Origin: K189A clade bacterium
Lineage (GTDB): Bacteria; Pseudomonadota; Gammaproteobacteria; Pseudomonadales; Azotimanducaceae
Assembly (NCBI GenBank): GCA_902565895.1
Contig: CACFGV010000005.1
Span: 1-64,000, forward strand
DNA length: 64,000 bases
Direction of reading: 5' to 3'
This document shows positions 17,758 through 27,555 of the stretch, one piece after another (the first letter of the stretch is position 1; the number at the start of each line of letters is the position of its first letter). The translations under genes and the position numbers were made by a program. The notes below the pieces were generated by a model that saw only the letters and a list, made by a program, of their open reading frames with translations, had not been told where the DNA came from and did not search any database.

Positions 17758-18284
17758 CACGGCGCGGCTTGGCTCGCCAAGGAGGATTTTCGTTCATTGA
17801 ATTGCTGGTTGCATTGGCGCTATTGAGTGCCGCGGTGTTCGCGCATCTGGCCTTGTATGGCAGCCTCTTTGTAGAAGGCCAATTAGGTCAGCAATATTTA
17901 AGAGCGCATTGGTTTAGTACCTATTGGATCGCTCAGTCCCAAGCCAGCGCGCCGCCAGGTAGCGCACTAAAGTCTGGATTCGCCAAAATCACCTCTGCTC
18001 CGCCTTCGTCGTTCCAGCAGGGATGTATTAACGGCTACTGTGCGCAGGAATCCTTCGCCGAGTTTGCTCAGACATTGCTGAAATGCGAACTAGGGGACTA
18101 TGCGAGCGACTCAGTGTGCCAGAGTTTGCAGCGTCGAGAATTGTTGCCAACAAGTATTTCTAGTCCCAGCTTGCCTGCTGGCAATATGGTTTCGATCCAA
18201 TCACCAGGACATCCTAGTGCAGTAGTAACCTGGTGGTGCGACGAGACCCGGCGCTGGTCATTGCAAGTCGGTCGCGAATCATAG
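17742..18284 (+). CDS. pilV: Type IV pilus minor pilin PilV-like
   Basis: This 180-residue prepilin-like protein has the cleavage region GGFSFIELLVALALLSAAVFA (cut after GG), with Glu5 of the mature chain conserved. The rest is a weakly conserved periplasmic domain with six cysteines that may form disulfides, for example around QQGCINGYCAQ. Its start overlaps the end of the preceding pilin gene by 16 bases and its stop overlaps the next start by one base, showing a tightly coupled operon. PilV-like minor pilins help prime assembly of the type IV pilus. The name rests on operon position more than on similarity. Confidence 0.72.
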   Translation: MAHGIARRGLARQGGFSFIELLVALALLSAAVFAHLALYGSLFVEGQLGQQYLRAHWFSTYWIAQSQASAPPGSALKSGFAKITSAPPSSFQQGCINGYCAQESFAEFAQTLLKCELGDYASDSVCQSLQRRELLPTSISSPSLPAGNMVSIQSPGHPSAVVTWWCDETRRWSLQVGRES

Positions 18285-19375
18285 TGTTGCCCCGCGGTTA
18301 TACACTTATGGAAGTCCTGCTCGCACTGTCTTTGAGTTTGGCATTGGTGAGTGGTGTTTTGAGCCTATCTGTTGGCGCGCAATACAGTACCGCAGCATTG
18401 GCCGCCCGAGCCCGCGCTCAGGAGAACTTACAATTAGCCTTTGCATTAATCGAAAGGGTAGTTCAGCACGGCGGTAATTTTGCTTGCGCTCATCCGCAAC
18501 GGCCACGGGTGAGTTTTCTCAACGGCGAGTGGCCGCAAATTCCCGAATACGACCTTACTCGGCCGGTGCTCGGATATGAGGCCCTGGGCGGTGAGCAATT
18601 TGCACCCGACCCAGCTTTGACGTTGCCGCTTTCTGGCGCAGGAGGCGATCAACGAGTACACAAAGCAGGGCATGGCGTTGACTTAGGCGTTATCGAATCC
18701 AATTCAGATATATTGGTGATACGTAGATCAGGCCCGTCGGCGCCGTTAGCAGCGCCTGTTGTAGGCCGAGAATCTATTACCGTGCCAGAGGTTGTGGCCG
18801 ACTTTGTCGTTGACGATGTTGTGCTGATATCTGATTGCGAACAGGCAGCTTTGGTGAAGATAACCCATGTTACGGATACTGCTAACGGCCAATTGTTAGG
18901 ATGGGCAGCGGGCCCTGGGGTGTTTGATAACACAACAGTGGGTCGGGTACATGGGGCTGAGGCGACGACTGATAGCCTGGCTTTATTGGCTCGGGGGTTT
19001 GCCGCGGATGCCTCTGTCGCGGCGGTGACGTCGTCGATTTTTTATTTGGCTCCAAGTTTAGTGCGAAGTCGCCAAGGCCAAAGGGTCTCTGCTTTGTGGC
19101 TTAAATCGGAAGCAGATCCGAGCGCTGAAATGATTGCCGGTATTACCGATCTACAAGTTTGGTTTCTTGTAGTAGAGGACGCTAACCCGGATGCGCGTAT
19201 GGGTTACTTTCAGGCTGGGCAACTCACCCCAGATGCGCTAGTTGTTGGTCTTCGCATTATGCTGCGAAGCAGTAGCGTCGATGAGCTGACTGAAGTCGGG
19301 CAACGGCCGGTATCTATCAGCGCATCACGTACTTTCATGCTTCCGCGCTTTGGACGCTGGGGTCGCGCTTCGTGA
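18284..19375 (+). CDS. pilW: Type IV pilus minor pilin PilW-like
   Basis: A prepilin N-terminus, RGYTLMEVLLALSLSLALVSGVL, is followed by a large 300-residue domain, the size expected for PilW. I chose GTG at 18284 because it overlaps the pilV stop (TAGTG) and places the prepilin cleavage site a few residues in; the frame is open upstream to GTG 18233 but that would add an atypical leader inside pilV. Residue 5 of the mature protein is Glu (YTLME). PilW is normally a non-major component at the pilus tip, together with PilV, PilX and PilY1. Confidence 0.75.
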   Translation: MLPRGYTLMEVLLALSLSLALVSGVLSLSVGAQYSTAALAARARAQENLQLAFALIERVVQHGGNFACAHPQRPRVSFLNGEWPQIPEYDLTRPVLGYEALGGEQFAPDPALTLPLSGAGGDQRVHKAGHGVDLGVIESNSDILVIRRSGPSAPLAAPVVGRESITVPEVVADFVVDDVVLISDCEQAALVKITHVTDTANGQLLGWAAGPGVFDNTTVGRVHGAEATTDSLALLARGFAADASVAAVTSSIFYLAPSLVRSRQGQRVSALWLKSEADPSAEMIAGITDLQVWFLVVEDANPDARMGYFQAGQLTPDALVVGLRIMLRSSSVDELTEVGQRPVSISASRTFMLPRFGRWGRAS

Positions 19376-19839
19376 GGCGCCAGAATGGTATAGCACTGAT
19401 CCTCAGTCTTATGGTCATTGCAATGTTAGCAACATTGGGGTTTGCTGCAGTGCAGCAATCGACGTTGGCGTTTTCGATGTCGCGCGGTCAAATTGACTTG
19501 CGAATCGCCACTTTGTCTGCCCAAAACGCGCTAACCGCAGAGCTGTCGCTACTAGATGCCTTACAGGTTGCTGACTTTTCGCCCCAGGGCAATAACGGGC
19601 TCTACCGCACTGAAGCATTTGCTGCTTTGCCGTTGTGGCAGCAACAGTCAACGTGGCGGGCCGGTGCGTGCCGCCCGGCGCCCCACGCACTCATTGGCAG
19701 TGCAGCACCGGCTTGTGCCATTGTCGAGTTGCTGCGGCACGAGCCCGACAAAAACTATCGCGCGTTTCGCGTAACGGTCCGGGGCTATGGCTCAACAAGC
19801 CGCTCAACCGTTCTGTTACAAGCTTATGCGGTACTTTAA
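19372..19839 (+). CDS. pilX: Type IV pilus assembly protein PilX-like
   Basis: The 155-residue protein begins MRRQNGIALILSLMVIAMLATLGFAA, a PilX N-terminal hydrophobic helix in which the prepilin-type Glu5 is not obvious, as is common in PilX. The start GTG overlaps the pilW stop by four bases (GTGA). It closes the minor pilin operon. The gene that often follows, the large adhesin pilY1, is not here; instead valS converges on the operon with only 9 bases between the stop codons. The two cysteines in the C-terminal half could form a disulfide. Confidence 0.7.
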   Translation: MRRQNGIALILSLMVIAMLATLGFAAVQQSTLAFSMSRGQIDLRIATLSAQNALTAELSLLDALQVADFSPQGNNGLYRTEAFAALPLWQQQSTWRAGACRPAPHALIGSAAPACAIVELLRHEPDKNYRAFRVTVRGYGSTSRSTVLLQAYAVL

Positions 19840-19848
19840 CGTTAGTGG

Positions 19849-22632
19849 TTAAGCCAGTGCTGCTAACTGTTGCAGCTGGTCTGCCAATGTCGCAAGAGAG
19901 GCTTCGAGGTCTTTGGCCCGTTGTCGTTCTTTCTCCACGACCGCCGCCGGGGCTTTGCTTACAAACGCCTCATTGCCCAGTTTGCCAGCAAGTTTTTGTA
20001 GATCGCTTTCGCACCGCGCAACCTCTTTCGCCAGGCGGGCGCGCTCGGCTTCAACATCAATCAGCCCAGCCAGCGGTACCATAACTTTTAGATCACCCAC
20101 TAGGGCTAAGGCATTGGGAGGTGGCTCAACCCCGGATTCTAGCCACTCGATTGAAGTGACATTAGCCAGACGTTTAAGCATTTCCTCGGCGTTGCTTGCC
20201 TGAATACGATCGGACTGGTCACCATCTTGCAGCACTACGTCGATACCTTGACTCGGTTTGATCGAGGCCTCGCCGCGAATGTTACGCAATGCAGTAATAA
20301 CAGCCTTCAGCCACTCGATCTGCTGTTCCGCCTCTTCATCCGCCTTGCATGAAGCCGCTTCAGGAAAGCTCTGAGTCATGATGCTGGTGCCTTCTACGCC
20401 CAGACGTGGCGCCACCTGATGCCATAGAGTCTCCGTGATAAACGGCATGATCGGGTGGCTAATGCGCAGCAGCAATTCCAATACCTGCAACAACGTGCGT
20501 CGTGTTGCCGCTTGTTGTTCGACGCCGATGTTGTTGTCCCAAAAGATAGATTTGCTGAGTTCTAAGTACCAGTCGCAGTACTCATGCCAGACAAATTCGT
20601 AAATGGCATTAGCGCATAAGTCAAAGCGATAAGTCTCCAGTGCTAAATGACAGTCTTCGATCAATTGTCGGGCTTTGGCGACAATCCAGCGATCAATGAC
20701 ATGACTCGATGGCTGTTCTGTGAGCCTCAGGTCGGTGTGCTCGGTGTTCATGAGTACAAACTTGCTGGCGTTCCAAAGTTTGTTACAAAAGTTTCGGTAC
20801 CCCTCTACCCGACTCACATCAAAACGCACGTCCCGCCCAGTAGTCGCCAGGGCGCAAAAGGTAAATCTCAGTGCATCGGTCCCATAGGCGGCTATGCCGT
20901 CGGGAAAGTCTTTGCGCGTGAGTTTCTCAATCCGTTTAGCCATTTTGGGTTGGGTCAAATTGGCGGTGCGCTTGGCCACTAAAGATTCGCTGTCGATGCC
21001 GTCGATAAAGTCCAATGGATCCAGGCCGTTGCCCTTAGTCTTTGACATCTTCTGGCCTTCGCCATCTCGAACTAGGCCATGAATGTAAACCGTCTCGAAG
21101 GGGATCTTTTTCGTTAGGTGCAGTGTCATCATGATCATGCGTGCCACCCAAAAGAAGATGATGTCGTGCCCGGTGATGAGGGTACTGCTGGGCAGAAATT
21201 CGGCTAGAGATTCGGTGTCTTCCGGCCAACCCAGGGTCGCGAAGGGCCACAGTGACGAGGAGAACCAGGTTTCCAGGACATCCTGATCTTGTTGCAGCGC
21301 TACGCCATCAGCTAAACCGTATTTGCTTCGAGCAGTGGTTTCGTCAGCGGCTACATAAATGTTGCCGTCTGCATCATAGAATGCGGGTATTCGGTGTCCC
21401 CACCACTGTTGGCGACTGATACACCAGTCTTGGATGTCGCGCATCCAGGCAAAATAGGTGTTCTCATATTGCTTTGGTACAAAAGTTATGTCGCCTTTCT
21501 CTACTGCCTCAATGGCCGGTTTAGCCAGGGGTGCGATCTCCACAAACCATTGATCGGTCAACAGTGGCTCGATGATTGCGCCAGAACGGTCGCCTCTGGG
21601 CACCATCAACTTGTGATCATCAATGGCTGCAACCAAGCCAAGTTCTTGCAGATCGATGACAATTTTTGTGCGTGCGTCTTCGCGGCTTAAGCCCCGGTAA
21701 GCCTCAGGGGCGTTGTCGTTGATGCAGGCGTCGCTGGTGAGGATATTGATCTCCTCCAACTGATGGCGTTTGCCCATGGCATTGTCATTGAAGTCGTGGG
21801 CAGGCGTGATCTTGACACAGCCTGTTCCGAATTCCATGTCCACATAGCTGTCTGCGATAATCTCAATTTTGCGCCCGACCAGGGGCAATTCAATAAAACC
21901 GCCAATGAGGTTTTGATACCGCTCATCCTCAGGATGCACGGCAACAGCGGTATCCCCGAGCATGGTCTCCGGACGAGTAGTGGCAACGGTTAAGTAGTCC
22001 TCGCCGTCTGCGGTCTTTAAACCATCAGCGAGAGGGTAACGTAGATGCCAAAGGTGCCCCTGTTCCTCGGTATTTTCCACCTCTAGATCTGAGATCGCCG
22101 TGCCGAGTTCTGGGTCCCAGTTCACCAGTCTTTTGCCGCGATAGATCAATCCGTCGTCGTATAGTCTGATAAACGCGGTTTGCACAGCCGCAGCGTAGTC
22201 GTCGTCCATGGTGAAGCGATCGCGAGACCAGTCCAAACTGGAACCCATGCGGCGAATTTGCTTTGAAATGGTATCGCCGGACTCTTTTTTCCATTCCCAG
22301 ACTCGGTCAATAAAGGCATCGCGGCCAAGGTCATGGCGCGTCTTACCCTCGGCAGCGATTTGTCGTTCGACCAGCATTTGAGTGGCGATTCCTGCGTGGT
22401 CTGTGCCCATTTGCCACAGAGTGCGATCACCGCTCATACGGCGATAACGGATAAGGGTGTCCATAAGGGTTTGATTAAACGCATGACCCATATGCAGGGT
22501 GCCGGTGACATTAGGTGGCGGGATCAGAATGCAGTAGGGATTGCCGCTGCCTGTCGGCGCAAAAGAACCTGATGCTTCCCAGCGCGCGTACAACTCACGT
22601 TCAATCTGTTCTGGATTAAAACTGTTTTCCAT
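19849..22632 (-). CDS. valS: Valyl-tRNA synthetase
   Basis: This class I aminoacyl-tRNA synthetase of 927 residues charges tRNA-Val and edits mischarged threonine. The HIGH signature appears as GTLHMGHAF near residue 45 and KMSKS as [10 protein letters not shown] in the middle of the protein. The editing domain, the anticodon-binding helices and the C-terminal coiled coil ([21 protein letters not shown] region) are complete. It is the third gene of the conserved pepA-holC-valS run. A ~60-base gap separates it from holC. Confidence 0.97.
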   Translation of the reverse strand: MENSFNPEQIERELYARWEASGSFAPTGSGNPYCILIPPPNVTGTLHMGHAFNQTLMDTLIRYRRMSGDRTLWQMGTDHAGIATQMLVERQIAAEGKTRHDLGRDAFIDRVWEWKKESGDTISKQIRRMGSSLDWSRDRFTMDDDYAAAVQTAFIRLYDDGLIYRGKRLVNWDPELGTAISDLEVENTEEQGHLWHLRYPLADGLKTADGEDYLTVATTRPETMLGDTAVAVHPEDERYQNLIGGFIELPLVGRKIEIIADSYVDMEFGTGCVKITPAHDFNDNAMGKRHQLEEINILTSDACINDNAPEAYRGLSREDARTKIVIDLQELGLVAAIDDHKLMVPRGDRSGAIIEPLLTDQWFVEIAPLAKPAIEAVEKGDITFVPKQYENTYFAWMRDIQDWCISRQQWWGHRIPAFYDADGNIYVAADETTARSKYGLADGVALQQDQDVLETWFSSSLWPFATLGWPEDTESLAEFLPSSTLITGHDIIFFWVARMIMMTLHLTKKIPFETVYIHGLVRDGEGQKMSKTKGNGLDPLDFIDGIDSESLVAKRTANLTQPKMAKRIEKLTRKDFPDGIAAYGTDALRFTFCALATTGRDVRFDVSRVEGYRNFCNKLWNASKFVLMNTEHTDLRLTEQPSSHVIDRWIVAKARQLIEDCHLALETYRFDLCANAIYEFVWHEYCDWYLELSKSIFWDNNIGVEQQAATRRTLLQVLELLLRISHPIMPFITETLWHQVAPRLGVEGTSIMTQSFPEAASCKADEEAEQQIEWLKAVITALRNIRGEASIKPSQGIDVVLQDGDQSDRIQASNAEEMLKRLANVTSIEWLESGVEPPPNALALVGDLKVMVPLAGLIDVEAERARLAKEVARCESDLQKLAGKLGNEAFVSKAPAAVVEKERQRAKDLEASLATLADQLQQLAALA

Positions 22633-22694
22633 AAGTTCAGACAGCTCTCTATCAGTCGGTTAGGCACAGGTGCCCGATGCATGGGTGTTGCGGT

Positions 22695-23129
22695 CTAGTC
22701 TTCCCAGTCGCTGAGTTCATGATGGTGTAGAGGGAAGCCGCGATCGCGATAGTACTTGTATCGAGTCCGGCCTTGATCGCGATTAGCCCCAACAATAATT
22801 TCCGCAACGCGATCAAAGCGACCAAAAAATCTTGGTATCTCGGTGGCCAAATTGATTAACAGGCCGGCTTGAAGTACCGGTTGACCAAATCCAACATGTA
22901 TCGGACTGGTGCTCACCTGATCATCAGACTGTATAAGTTGATGGGGCAGAAAACGATGTTGCGGATAGTCCCACATCAAGGTGTCCACTGCATTTGCTGT
23001 GGCTGCGTCATCGACTTGCACATGCACATCCATGCGGTTGTGCATGGCCTTTAAACTCAGTCGGCAGGCAAAACGCATTGCGGCATCAGCCCCCATATCT
23101 TGCAAGATGTAAAAATCAACTCGCGTCAC
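22695..23129 (-). CDS. holC: DNA polymerase III chi subunit
   Basis: The chi subunit binds single-stranded DNA-binding protein and, through psi (HolD), the clamp loader. The 144-residue length and motifs fit: MTRVDFYIL at the start, the conserved ACRLSLKAMHNRMDVHV helix-strand and the C-terminal tail with RTRYKYYRDRGFPLHHHEL. Position between pepA and valS is the standard gammaproteobacterial one, with 12 bases to the pepA stop. The psi partner gene lies at the left edge of this window. Confidence 0.92.
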   Translation of the reverse strand: MTRVDFYILQDMGADAAMRFACRLSLKAMHNRMDVHVQVDDAATANAVDTLMWDYPQHRFLPHQLIQSDDQVSTSPIHVGFGQPVLQAGLLINLATEIPRFFGRFDRVAEIIVGANRDQGRTRYKYYRDRGFPLHHHELSDWED

Positions 23130-23141
23130 TTGGTAAAAAAC

Positions 23142-24587
23142 TTAAGCCTGTCGTTGTAGGTAGTCGAATAGCATTGGCACGGGGCGGCCACTGGCACCTT
23201 TGCGCGCACCACCGTGGAAGGCGCTACCCGCAATATCCAAATGCGCCCAACTGACGTCTTCTACGAAGCGCGACAAGAAGCATGCGGCAGTGACACTACC
23301 AGCCTCGCGGCCACCTATGTTTGCCATGTCCGCAAAGTTAGAATTCAGCGAGGTTTGGTAATCGTCCCACAGCGGCATACGCCAGCTACGGTCATTGGCA
23401 TTTTCGCCTGCCGCAAGCAATTCGTTGGCAAGCTCGTCGTTATTGGCGTAAAGGCCGCTGGCGTGGGAACCCAGTGCCACGATGCAGGCTCCAGTTAGTG
23501 TGGCCACATCAACAATCGCCTTGGGCTTAAAGGTCAGTGCGTGGGTCAGCGCATCGCACAACACCAGACGACCCTCGGCATCGGTATTGAGAATTTCCAC
23601 GGTTTTGCCAGAGCAGGTTTGCACAATATCGCCAGGCCGAGTTGCGCGACCGCTGGGCATATTCTCAGCAGCCGCGACAATGGTCAGGAGGTTAATGGGT
23701 AGCGCCGCTTCAATAACAGCCTTGGTCGCGCCCAAAACGCTCGCGGCGCCACACATATCGAATTTCATCTCGTCCATGCCGGGCGGTGGCTTGAGGGAAA
23801 TACCACCGGTGTCAAAGGTGATGCCTTTACCTACCAAGGCGACCGGGGCGTCGCCTTTTTTGCCGCCAGAGTACTGAATAATGATCATGCGGCCGGGCTC
23901 GTCACTGCCCTGAGAAACGGCCATGAACGCGCCCATGCCTAGCTCGGTCATTTTCTTCTCATCAAGTTGGGAGACCTTTACGTTGCCAGCGCGGCCGAGT
24001 TTACGGGCCTGTGCTAGTAGGTAGTTAGGGTTGCAGATATTCGGTGGTTCGTTGCCCAGGTCTTTGGCGAGCTGCAATCCCGCGTCTAAAGCGTTACCCA
24101 TTTTTACTGCCACACGCACGGCTTTGCTGTCCGCATCGGTCGCATGCATCTTTATGCGTGTCAGTTGGTGTAATGGTTTGGGCTTGGACTTGTGATGACG
24201 GAACTGATAAGCGGCATGGCTGCAAGCCTGCATCAATGTACTGGCTTTCCATTGGGAATTCTTGCCTTTGACACGAGTATCGCTCAGAGCAATCACGGCT
24301 TGGCCGATGGGTAACTTGATCGCTTCTTGGGCTGCCAGATTTGCAGTCTTGGTAAAAACCGCTGCGCTGGGGTTGTCCATGCCACCGAGCACCAACATCC
24401 GTGCTATGGCGCCATCTAGGTGAACGCACAGGCTCTTGCCGGGTGCATCATCGAAATCTTTGCTGCTGCGGTTAAAGTGCTTCTGGTCGCCCAGTGCGCG
24501 GGCTATACGTTTAGCTGTTTTTAAGCCAGTGATAAGGCAGGGTGTTCGCAGCTGCTGGAGGTTTCCAGTGACGGTGGTGTACTTCAT
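23142..24587 (-). CDS. pepA: Leucyl aminopeptidase (M17 family)
   Basis: PepA is a hexameric two-metal aminopeptidase that removes N-terminal residues, and in some bacteria also binds DNA as an accessory factor in site-specific recombination and in carAB regulation. The M17 signature NTDAEGRL is present with metal-binding Lys and Asp in GKGITFDTGGISLK and FDMCGA. The length, 481 residues, is normal, with the variable N-terminal domain first. It starts the pepA-holC-valS run. In many relatives lptF-lptG lies divergently upstream; here the neighbour is an RDD protein on the same strand. Confidence 0.96.
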   Translation of the reverse strand: MKYTTVTGNLQQLRTPCLITGLKTAKRIARALGDQKHFNRSSKDFDDAPGKSLCVHLDGAIARMLVLGGMDNPSAAVFTKTANLAAQEAIKLPIGQAVIALSDTRVKGKNSQWKASTLMQACSHAAYQFRHHKSKPKPLHQLTRIKMHATDADSKAVRVAVKMGNALDAGLQLAKDLGNEPPNICNPNYLLAQARKLGRAGNVKVSQLDEKKMTELGMGAFMAVSQGSDEPGRMIIIQYSGGKKGDAPVALVGKGITFDTGGISLKPPPGMDEMKFDMCGAASVLGATKAVIEAALPINLLTIVAAAENMPSGRATRPGDIVQTCSGKTVEILNTDAEGRLVLCDALTHALTFKPKAIVDVATLTGACIVALGSHASGLYANNDELANELLAAGENANDRSWRMPLWDDYQTSLNSNFADMANIGGREAGSVTAACFLSRFVEDVSWAHLDIAGSAFHGGARKGASGRPVPMLFDYLQRQA

Positions 24588-24687
24588 GATTTATCAACCT
24601 GTGTGGGTGTGCGATGTAGCACGCAGTGCACGCAGTCTAGTCGATTTTGAAAATTGCCACAGCCCTTTAACCGGCCTCGATCCAGCT

Positions 24688-25107
24688 TCAGCGCGGTATA
24701 TGTACAACGTAAGTGTTGCTTGCGAGGTCGTGCCAGGTTTGGCGGGTTTTACCGATATAAAGCCATAGGTAACCAGCGCCGAAACAACCGAAAGAAGCGA
24801 AAGCGGTGAGGAGTCGTAGCGCGATTTGTTGCCAAGAAGGCGATATACCTTCCGTGCTAACTACTCTAAGACGCCAGGCGCGCATTCCCAGGGTTTCGCC
24901 AGTTCGGCGCCAGCAGTAAGCATAAAAAGCCAGGGTCTCGGCGGTGAGCACGCCGGTAAGAAGCGGCCCAGAGACTGCTGCGCCGTAGAGTGGAAACCAT
25001 ATCAGGCAAGTCACAATCCACATGGCCAACAGCAACAGACCATCGTAGAGCATTGCCGCCAAGCGCCGACCTAAATAGGCCGGTTCATATGCAGAGGATT
25101 GCGGCAT
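24688..25107 (-). CDS. RDD family membrane protein
   Basis: The 139-residue protein starts PAYLGRRLAAMLYDGLLLLAMW, where the R...D pair gives the RDD family its name (PF06271). Three to four membrane segments follow (residues ~20-45, ~50-70, ~105-125). The Arg-rich link RRTGETLGMRAWRLRVV between helices is typical. Function of the family is mostly unknown; some members are linked to Na+/H+ exchange. In Pseudomonas-type genomes such a gene sits near lptFG beside pepA, so its place here may be a leftover of that arrangement. Confidence 0.8.
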   Translation of the reverse strand: MPQSSAYEPAYLGRRLAAMLYDGLLLLAMWIVTCLIWFPLYGAAVSGPLLTGVLTAETLAFYAYCWRRTGETLGMRAWRLRVVSTEGISPSWQQIALRLLTAFASFGCFGAGYLWLYIGKTRQTWHDLASNTYVVHIPR

Positions 25108-25116
25108 AGTTTTGGA

Positions 25117-26574
25117 CTAAAAGGTCGCCACGTGATCTGCCAATTTAACGGAGCGTCCGCAGAACTCCTCGGTGGCCATGCTTTGCATGACACCCTCGTC
25201 CTGACAGACTCCCCAAGCGCGGCGTTCGTCCGCCAGTCTAGCTGCAACGAACGCTTTCTCCATACCATTAGGCCCGAAGACGATTGAGTAACCCTCGACA
25301 ATGCCCTCGCCACTGTGGCCGATGACGACTTCACGTTTAAGGGTCTGGTCTACCTCGGATTGTAGATCGGCGTGTTGGAAAGGTTGGCTGGGTGGTTCGG
25401 TGGAATAAATGCCGAAGGCGTGCTTTGTAATGTATCCGCCGTTGGCGGTGATAAGACCTTTCTGACCTTGGTTCTCGCGTAGCAATTCAGCCATACGCAC
25501 TATCGAGTTCATTACATAGTTGTTTAGCGGACCACCGGACCAGGTCAGCCCGCCGGTAACGGTAAGTGGCTTAGAGGTGTCCAGACGTAGTTCGCGACTG
25601 GCAATTTGCACGGCCACCGGAAAACAGCTGTATACATCCACCATGTCGAGATCGTGAGAATCAAGTCCAGCCATTTCTAAACATCGGTTGCCGGCAAAGC
25701 GAATGGCGGGCGAGCTGTAAAAATTATCGCGGTTAGACAGGTAATAGTGATCATGAGCATCGCTACCTGCCCAAGGGTAAATCCACTTGTCGCGAGAGAT
25801 TCCCAACGCTTGTGCTTTTTCCTCGGAACACATAATCAGTGCTGCCGCTTGATCGACATTGTCGTTCGAGTTCATGAACTTTGGATAGGGGAACGACACC
25901 GGGCGGTTGATTTGCGACGGTGTGCGAATTTCTTCAGCGGTTTTTGCTTCGCGAATCCAGGCGTTTGGATTGTCCACCGCAACTTGGTTAAAGTCAGCCC
26001 AAAGCTGGGAGATTTTGTTCAAGTGTTCCTCGACCCCCAGGCCCAGGTGATGGCGCAGGGCGATCTCCATGATGGGGTACACTGCGATAGGGCGGCCCAA
26101 GCGAATGGCACGCTCGGCGTCGTGGCGCATATCCTTGTCTTCGCCCAGTTGGCGGTCTGGTGTGCCAGGTAGGCTGCTCCAATCTAGATCTAGCTTTGCC
26201 TTCGCAGCCTTTGCTGCGGTGTAACCGCATTCAGCGCCGGTAATGATAATGACGTCGTGTAGACCGTTTTGAATATCCAGAGCGCTCTGATTGACCAGAG
26301 TTTGTACAAAGTTACCGCCAAAAGATGAAATTACGGATTCGGCATGAGGGCAGCCGATTGCCTCAGCGATGGCCTTGCCAGGATTCTGGTAGGGCCAAAT
26401 ACCTTTGCTGACCCGCACAGAATTGGTTTTCAATAGTTCTTCGCTGCCCGCGTCACGGGCGGCACCCTTGACCGCTTCGATCATCAATTGAATAGGTTCT
26501 TGAGCCACTTTGGGGTCGGACTGACGTTGCTCGAGATGTTTAATTCCGACGAGTACAGGGGTGGCTTGGGTCAT
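25117..26574 (-). CDS. Thiolase-like protein (TLP1/SCP-x-related) lacking the nucleophilic cysteine
   Basis: The 485-residue protein has a thiolase fold: PVLVGIKHLEQRQ at the start, a central SSFGGNFVQTLVN where active thiolases carry NxxCGSG, VDVYSCFPVAV in place of NEAF and TGGLTWSGGPLNNY in place of GGACAQGHPIG. The nucleophilic Cys is therefore replaced. The last ~90 residues (GHSGEGIVEGYSIVFGPNG onward) look like the additional OB-like C-terminal domain of mycobacterial TLP1-type proteins. Related SCP-x-like proteins often pair with a DUF35 partner in steroid side-chain pathways; none is adjacent. AAGGAAG before the ATG supports the start. Substrate and activity are unknown. Confidence 0.75.
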   Translation of the reverse strand: MTQATPVLVGIKHLEQRQSDPKVAQEPIQLMIEAVKGAARDAGSEELLKTNSVRVSKGIWPYQNPGKAIAEAIGCPHAESVISSFGGNFVQTLVNQSALDIQNGLHDVIIITGAECGYTAAKAAKAKLDLDWSSLPGTPDRQLGEDKDMRHDAERAIRLGRPIAVYPIMEIALRHHLGLGVEEHLNKISQLWADFNQVAVDNPNAWIREAKTAEEIRTPSQINRPVSFPYPKFMNSNDNVDQAAALIMCSEEKAQALGISRDKWIYPWAGSDAHDHYYLSNRDNFYSSPAIRFAGNRCLEMAGLDSHDLDMVDVYSCFPVAVQIASRELRLDTSKPLTVTGGLTWSGGPLNNYVMNSIVRMAELLRENQGQKGLITANGGYITKHAFGIYSTEPPSQPFQHADLQSEVDQTLKREVVIGHSGEGIVEGYSIVFGPNGMEKAFVAARLADERRAWGVCQDEGVMQSMATEEFCGRSVKLADHVATF

Positions 26575-26887
26575 AACTGCTTCCTTTCCAAGGCAGGTTG
26601 TAAACGAAGCACGCAGTGTACCTCAGAGAACTGCTGAGGAGCAGGTGGCGAAATCTAAGGGGAAAAATCTCGTTTTTTGAGAAGTTTTTATAGCGCATTG
26701 CAAGCTAATTTGTTACCTTTTTACACAGTTAGAGAAGGACACCAACGGTCCAAACCCACCCTGTCATCATCTAACCCACCAGTCCGTTGCGATCTACCAA
26801 GCCCGCTTCCAGAGTACTAAACACTGTGTATAAGCGCGTGGTTTATCCGCGGACCCATGTGCATCACCTTCAACCACATAAGGCAAA
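26575..26887. other. Divergent intergenic region, 313 bases
   Basis: This gap separates the minus-strand thiolase-like gene from the plus-strand TerB-like gene and must hold promoters for both. An A/T-rich stretch (26665-26725) and a TATAAG element at about 26826 are candidate promoter parts, but neither has a convincing partner box at 16-18 bases. No gene, tRNA or strong hairpin is visible. Confidence 0.4.
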
Positions 26888-27319
26888 ATGAAACTCATAT
26901 GCCCCCGCTCTTCGAGCAAGTCCCTCAAACAGTTCGCAAAAACCAAAAATACTGAAGCCCTGAAAACCTCACTGATGTTCGCAACGCTAGCGCGCACAGC
27001 GGCGGCCGACAGCAATGTTAAAGATGTCGAGGTGAAAAAGGTGCAGGAAATCATGCGTCGGGTAGCCTGTACCGAATGTTCTGCTGCGTCCATAAACGTG
27101 GCCGCCAAGTCGCATCTCTTTGAAAACATGCCACTGCAGCAATTTGTTTCCCGTGCAGCAAAGTGCTTATCGCTAGATGATCGCCGAGAAGTGGCGCAGG
27201 CCATTGCCGAGGTGTGTCACGCGGACGGCCGTGTCAGTGAAATGGAAGCTCAATACTTCAATGGCATGGTGGCGTCGCTGCAATTGTCGGCAGCGGAATT
27301 GATGTTACACGCTGCATAG
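26888..27319 (+). CDS. TerB-family (tellurite-resistance-like / DjlA N-terminal-like) protein
   Basis: This all-helical protein of 143 residues has the TerB/COG4103 signature: repeated acidic helix pairs, including ARTAAADSNVKDVEVKKVQEI in the first half and VCHADGRVSEMEAQYFNGMV in the second. Acidic residues in these loops may bind metal. The start is ATG 26888 with AAGG five bases before it. A later ATG (M30) would still keep the whole repeat. No ter operon genes accompany it, so a role in tellurite resistance is not implied. A strong hairpin follows the stop by 12 bases. Confidence 0.7.
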   Translation: MKLICPRSSSKSLKQFAKTKNTEALKTSLMFATLARTAAADSNVKDVEVKKVQEIMRRVACTECSAASINVAAKSHLFENMPLQQFVSRAAKCLSLDDRREVAQAIAEVCHADGRVSEMEAQYFNGMVASLQLSAAELMLHAA

Positions 27320-27331
27320 CGCTCGAGTTCG

Positions 27332-27359
27332 TGGCTTGGTCGTTGGATCGACCAAGCCA
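27332..27359 (+). other. Perfect 11-bp stem-loop after the TerB-like gene
   Basis: Bases 27332-27342 and 27349-27359 are exact inverted complements around a six-base loop. No T-run follows, so this is not a standard intrinsic terminator. It could stabilise the 3' end of the mRNA or open a separate structured RNA that ends at the 27.57-kb terminator. Confidence 0.6.
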
Positions 27360-27555
27360 TGCCCGCGTGTTGATGGGGTATCAATGGCGGCACCTCCTTT
27401 CTCCCAATAAAAACCCAACTAAGCCTTTGGTCGACCTGGTTTGGCGCTTAGCGCTATTGCGCAAGTAACAATTCGGCCGATCAGGCGATGCCGTAATAAC
27501 AGGTGCTCGTTGTCATGCTGTTGCTATTTCTAGTTTAGACCCTAATAGAGCAGTG

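Noticed and set aside
22025-22430. Extra minus-strand frames inside valS
   Set aside because: They overlap the synthetase core in other frames and have basic, low-complexity translations.
26888-27319. Tellurite resistance operon
   Set aside because: Only one TerB-like gene is present, without terA, terC, terD or terZ, so no such function is claimed.
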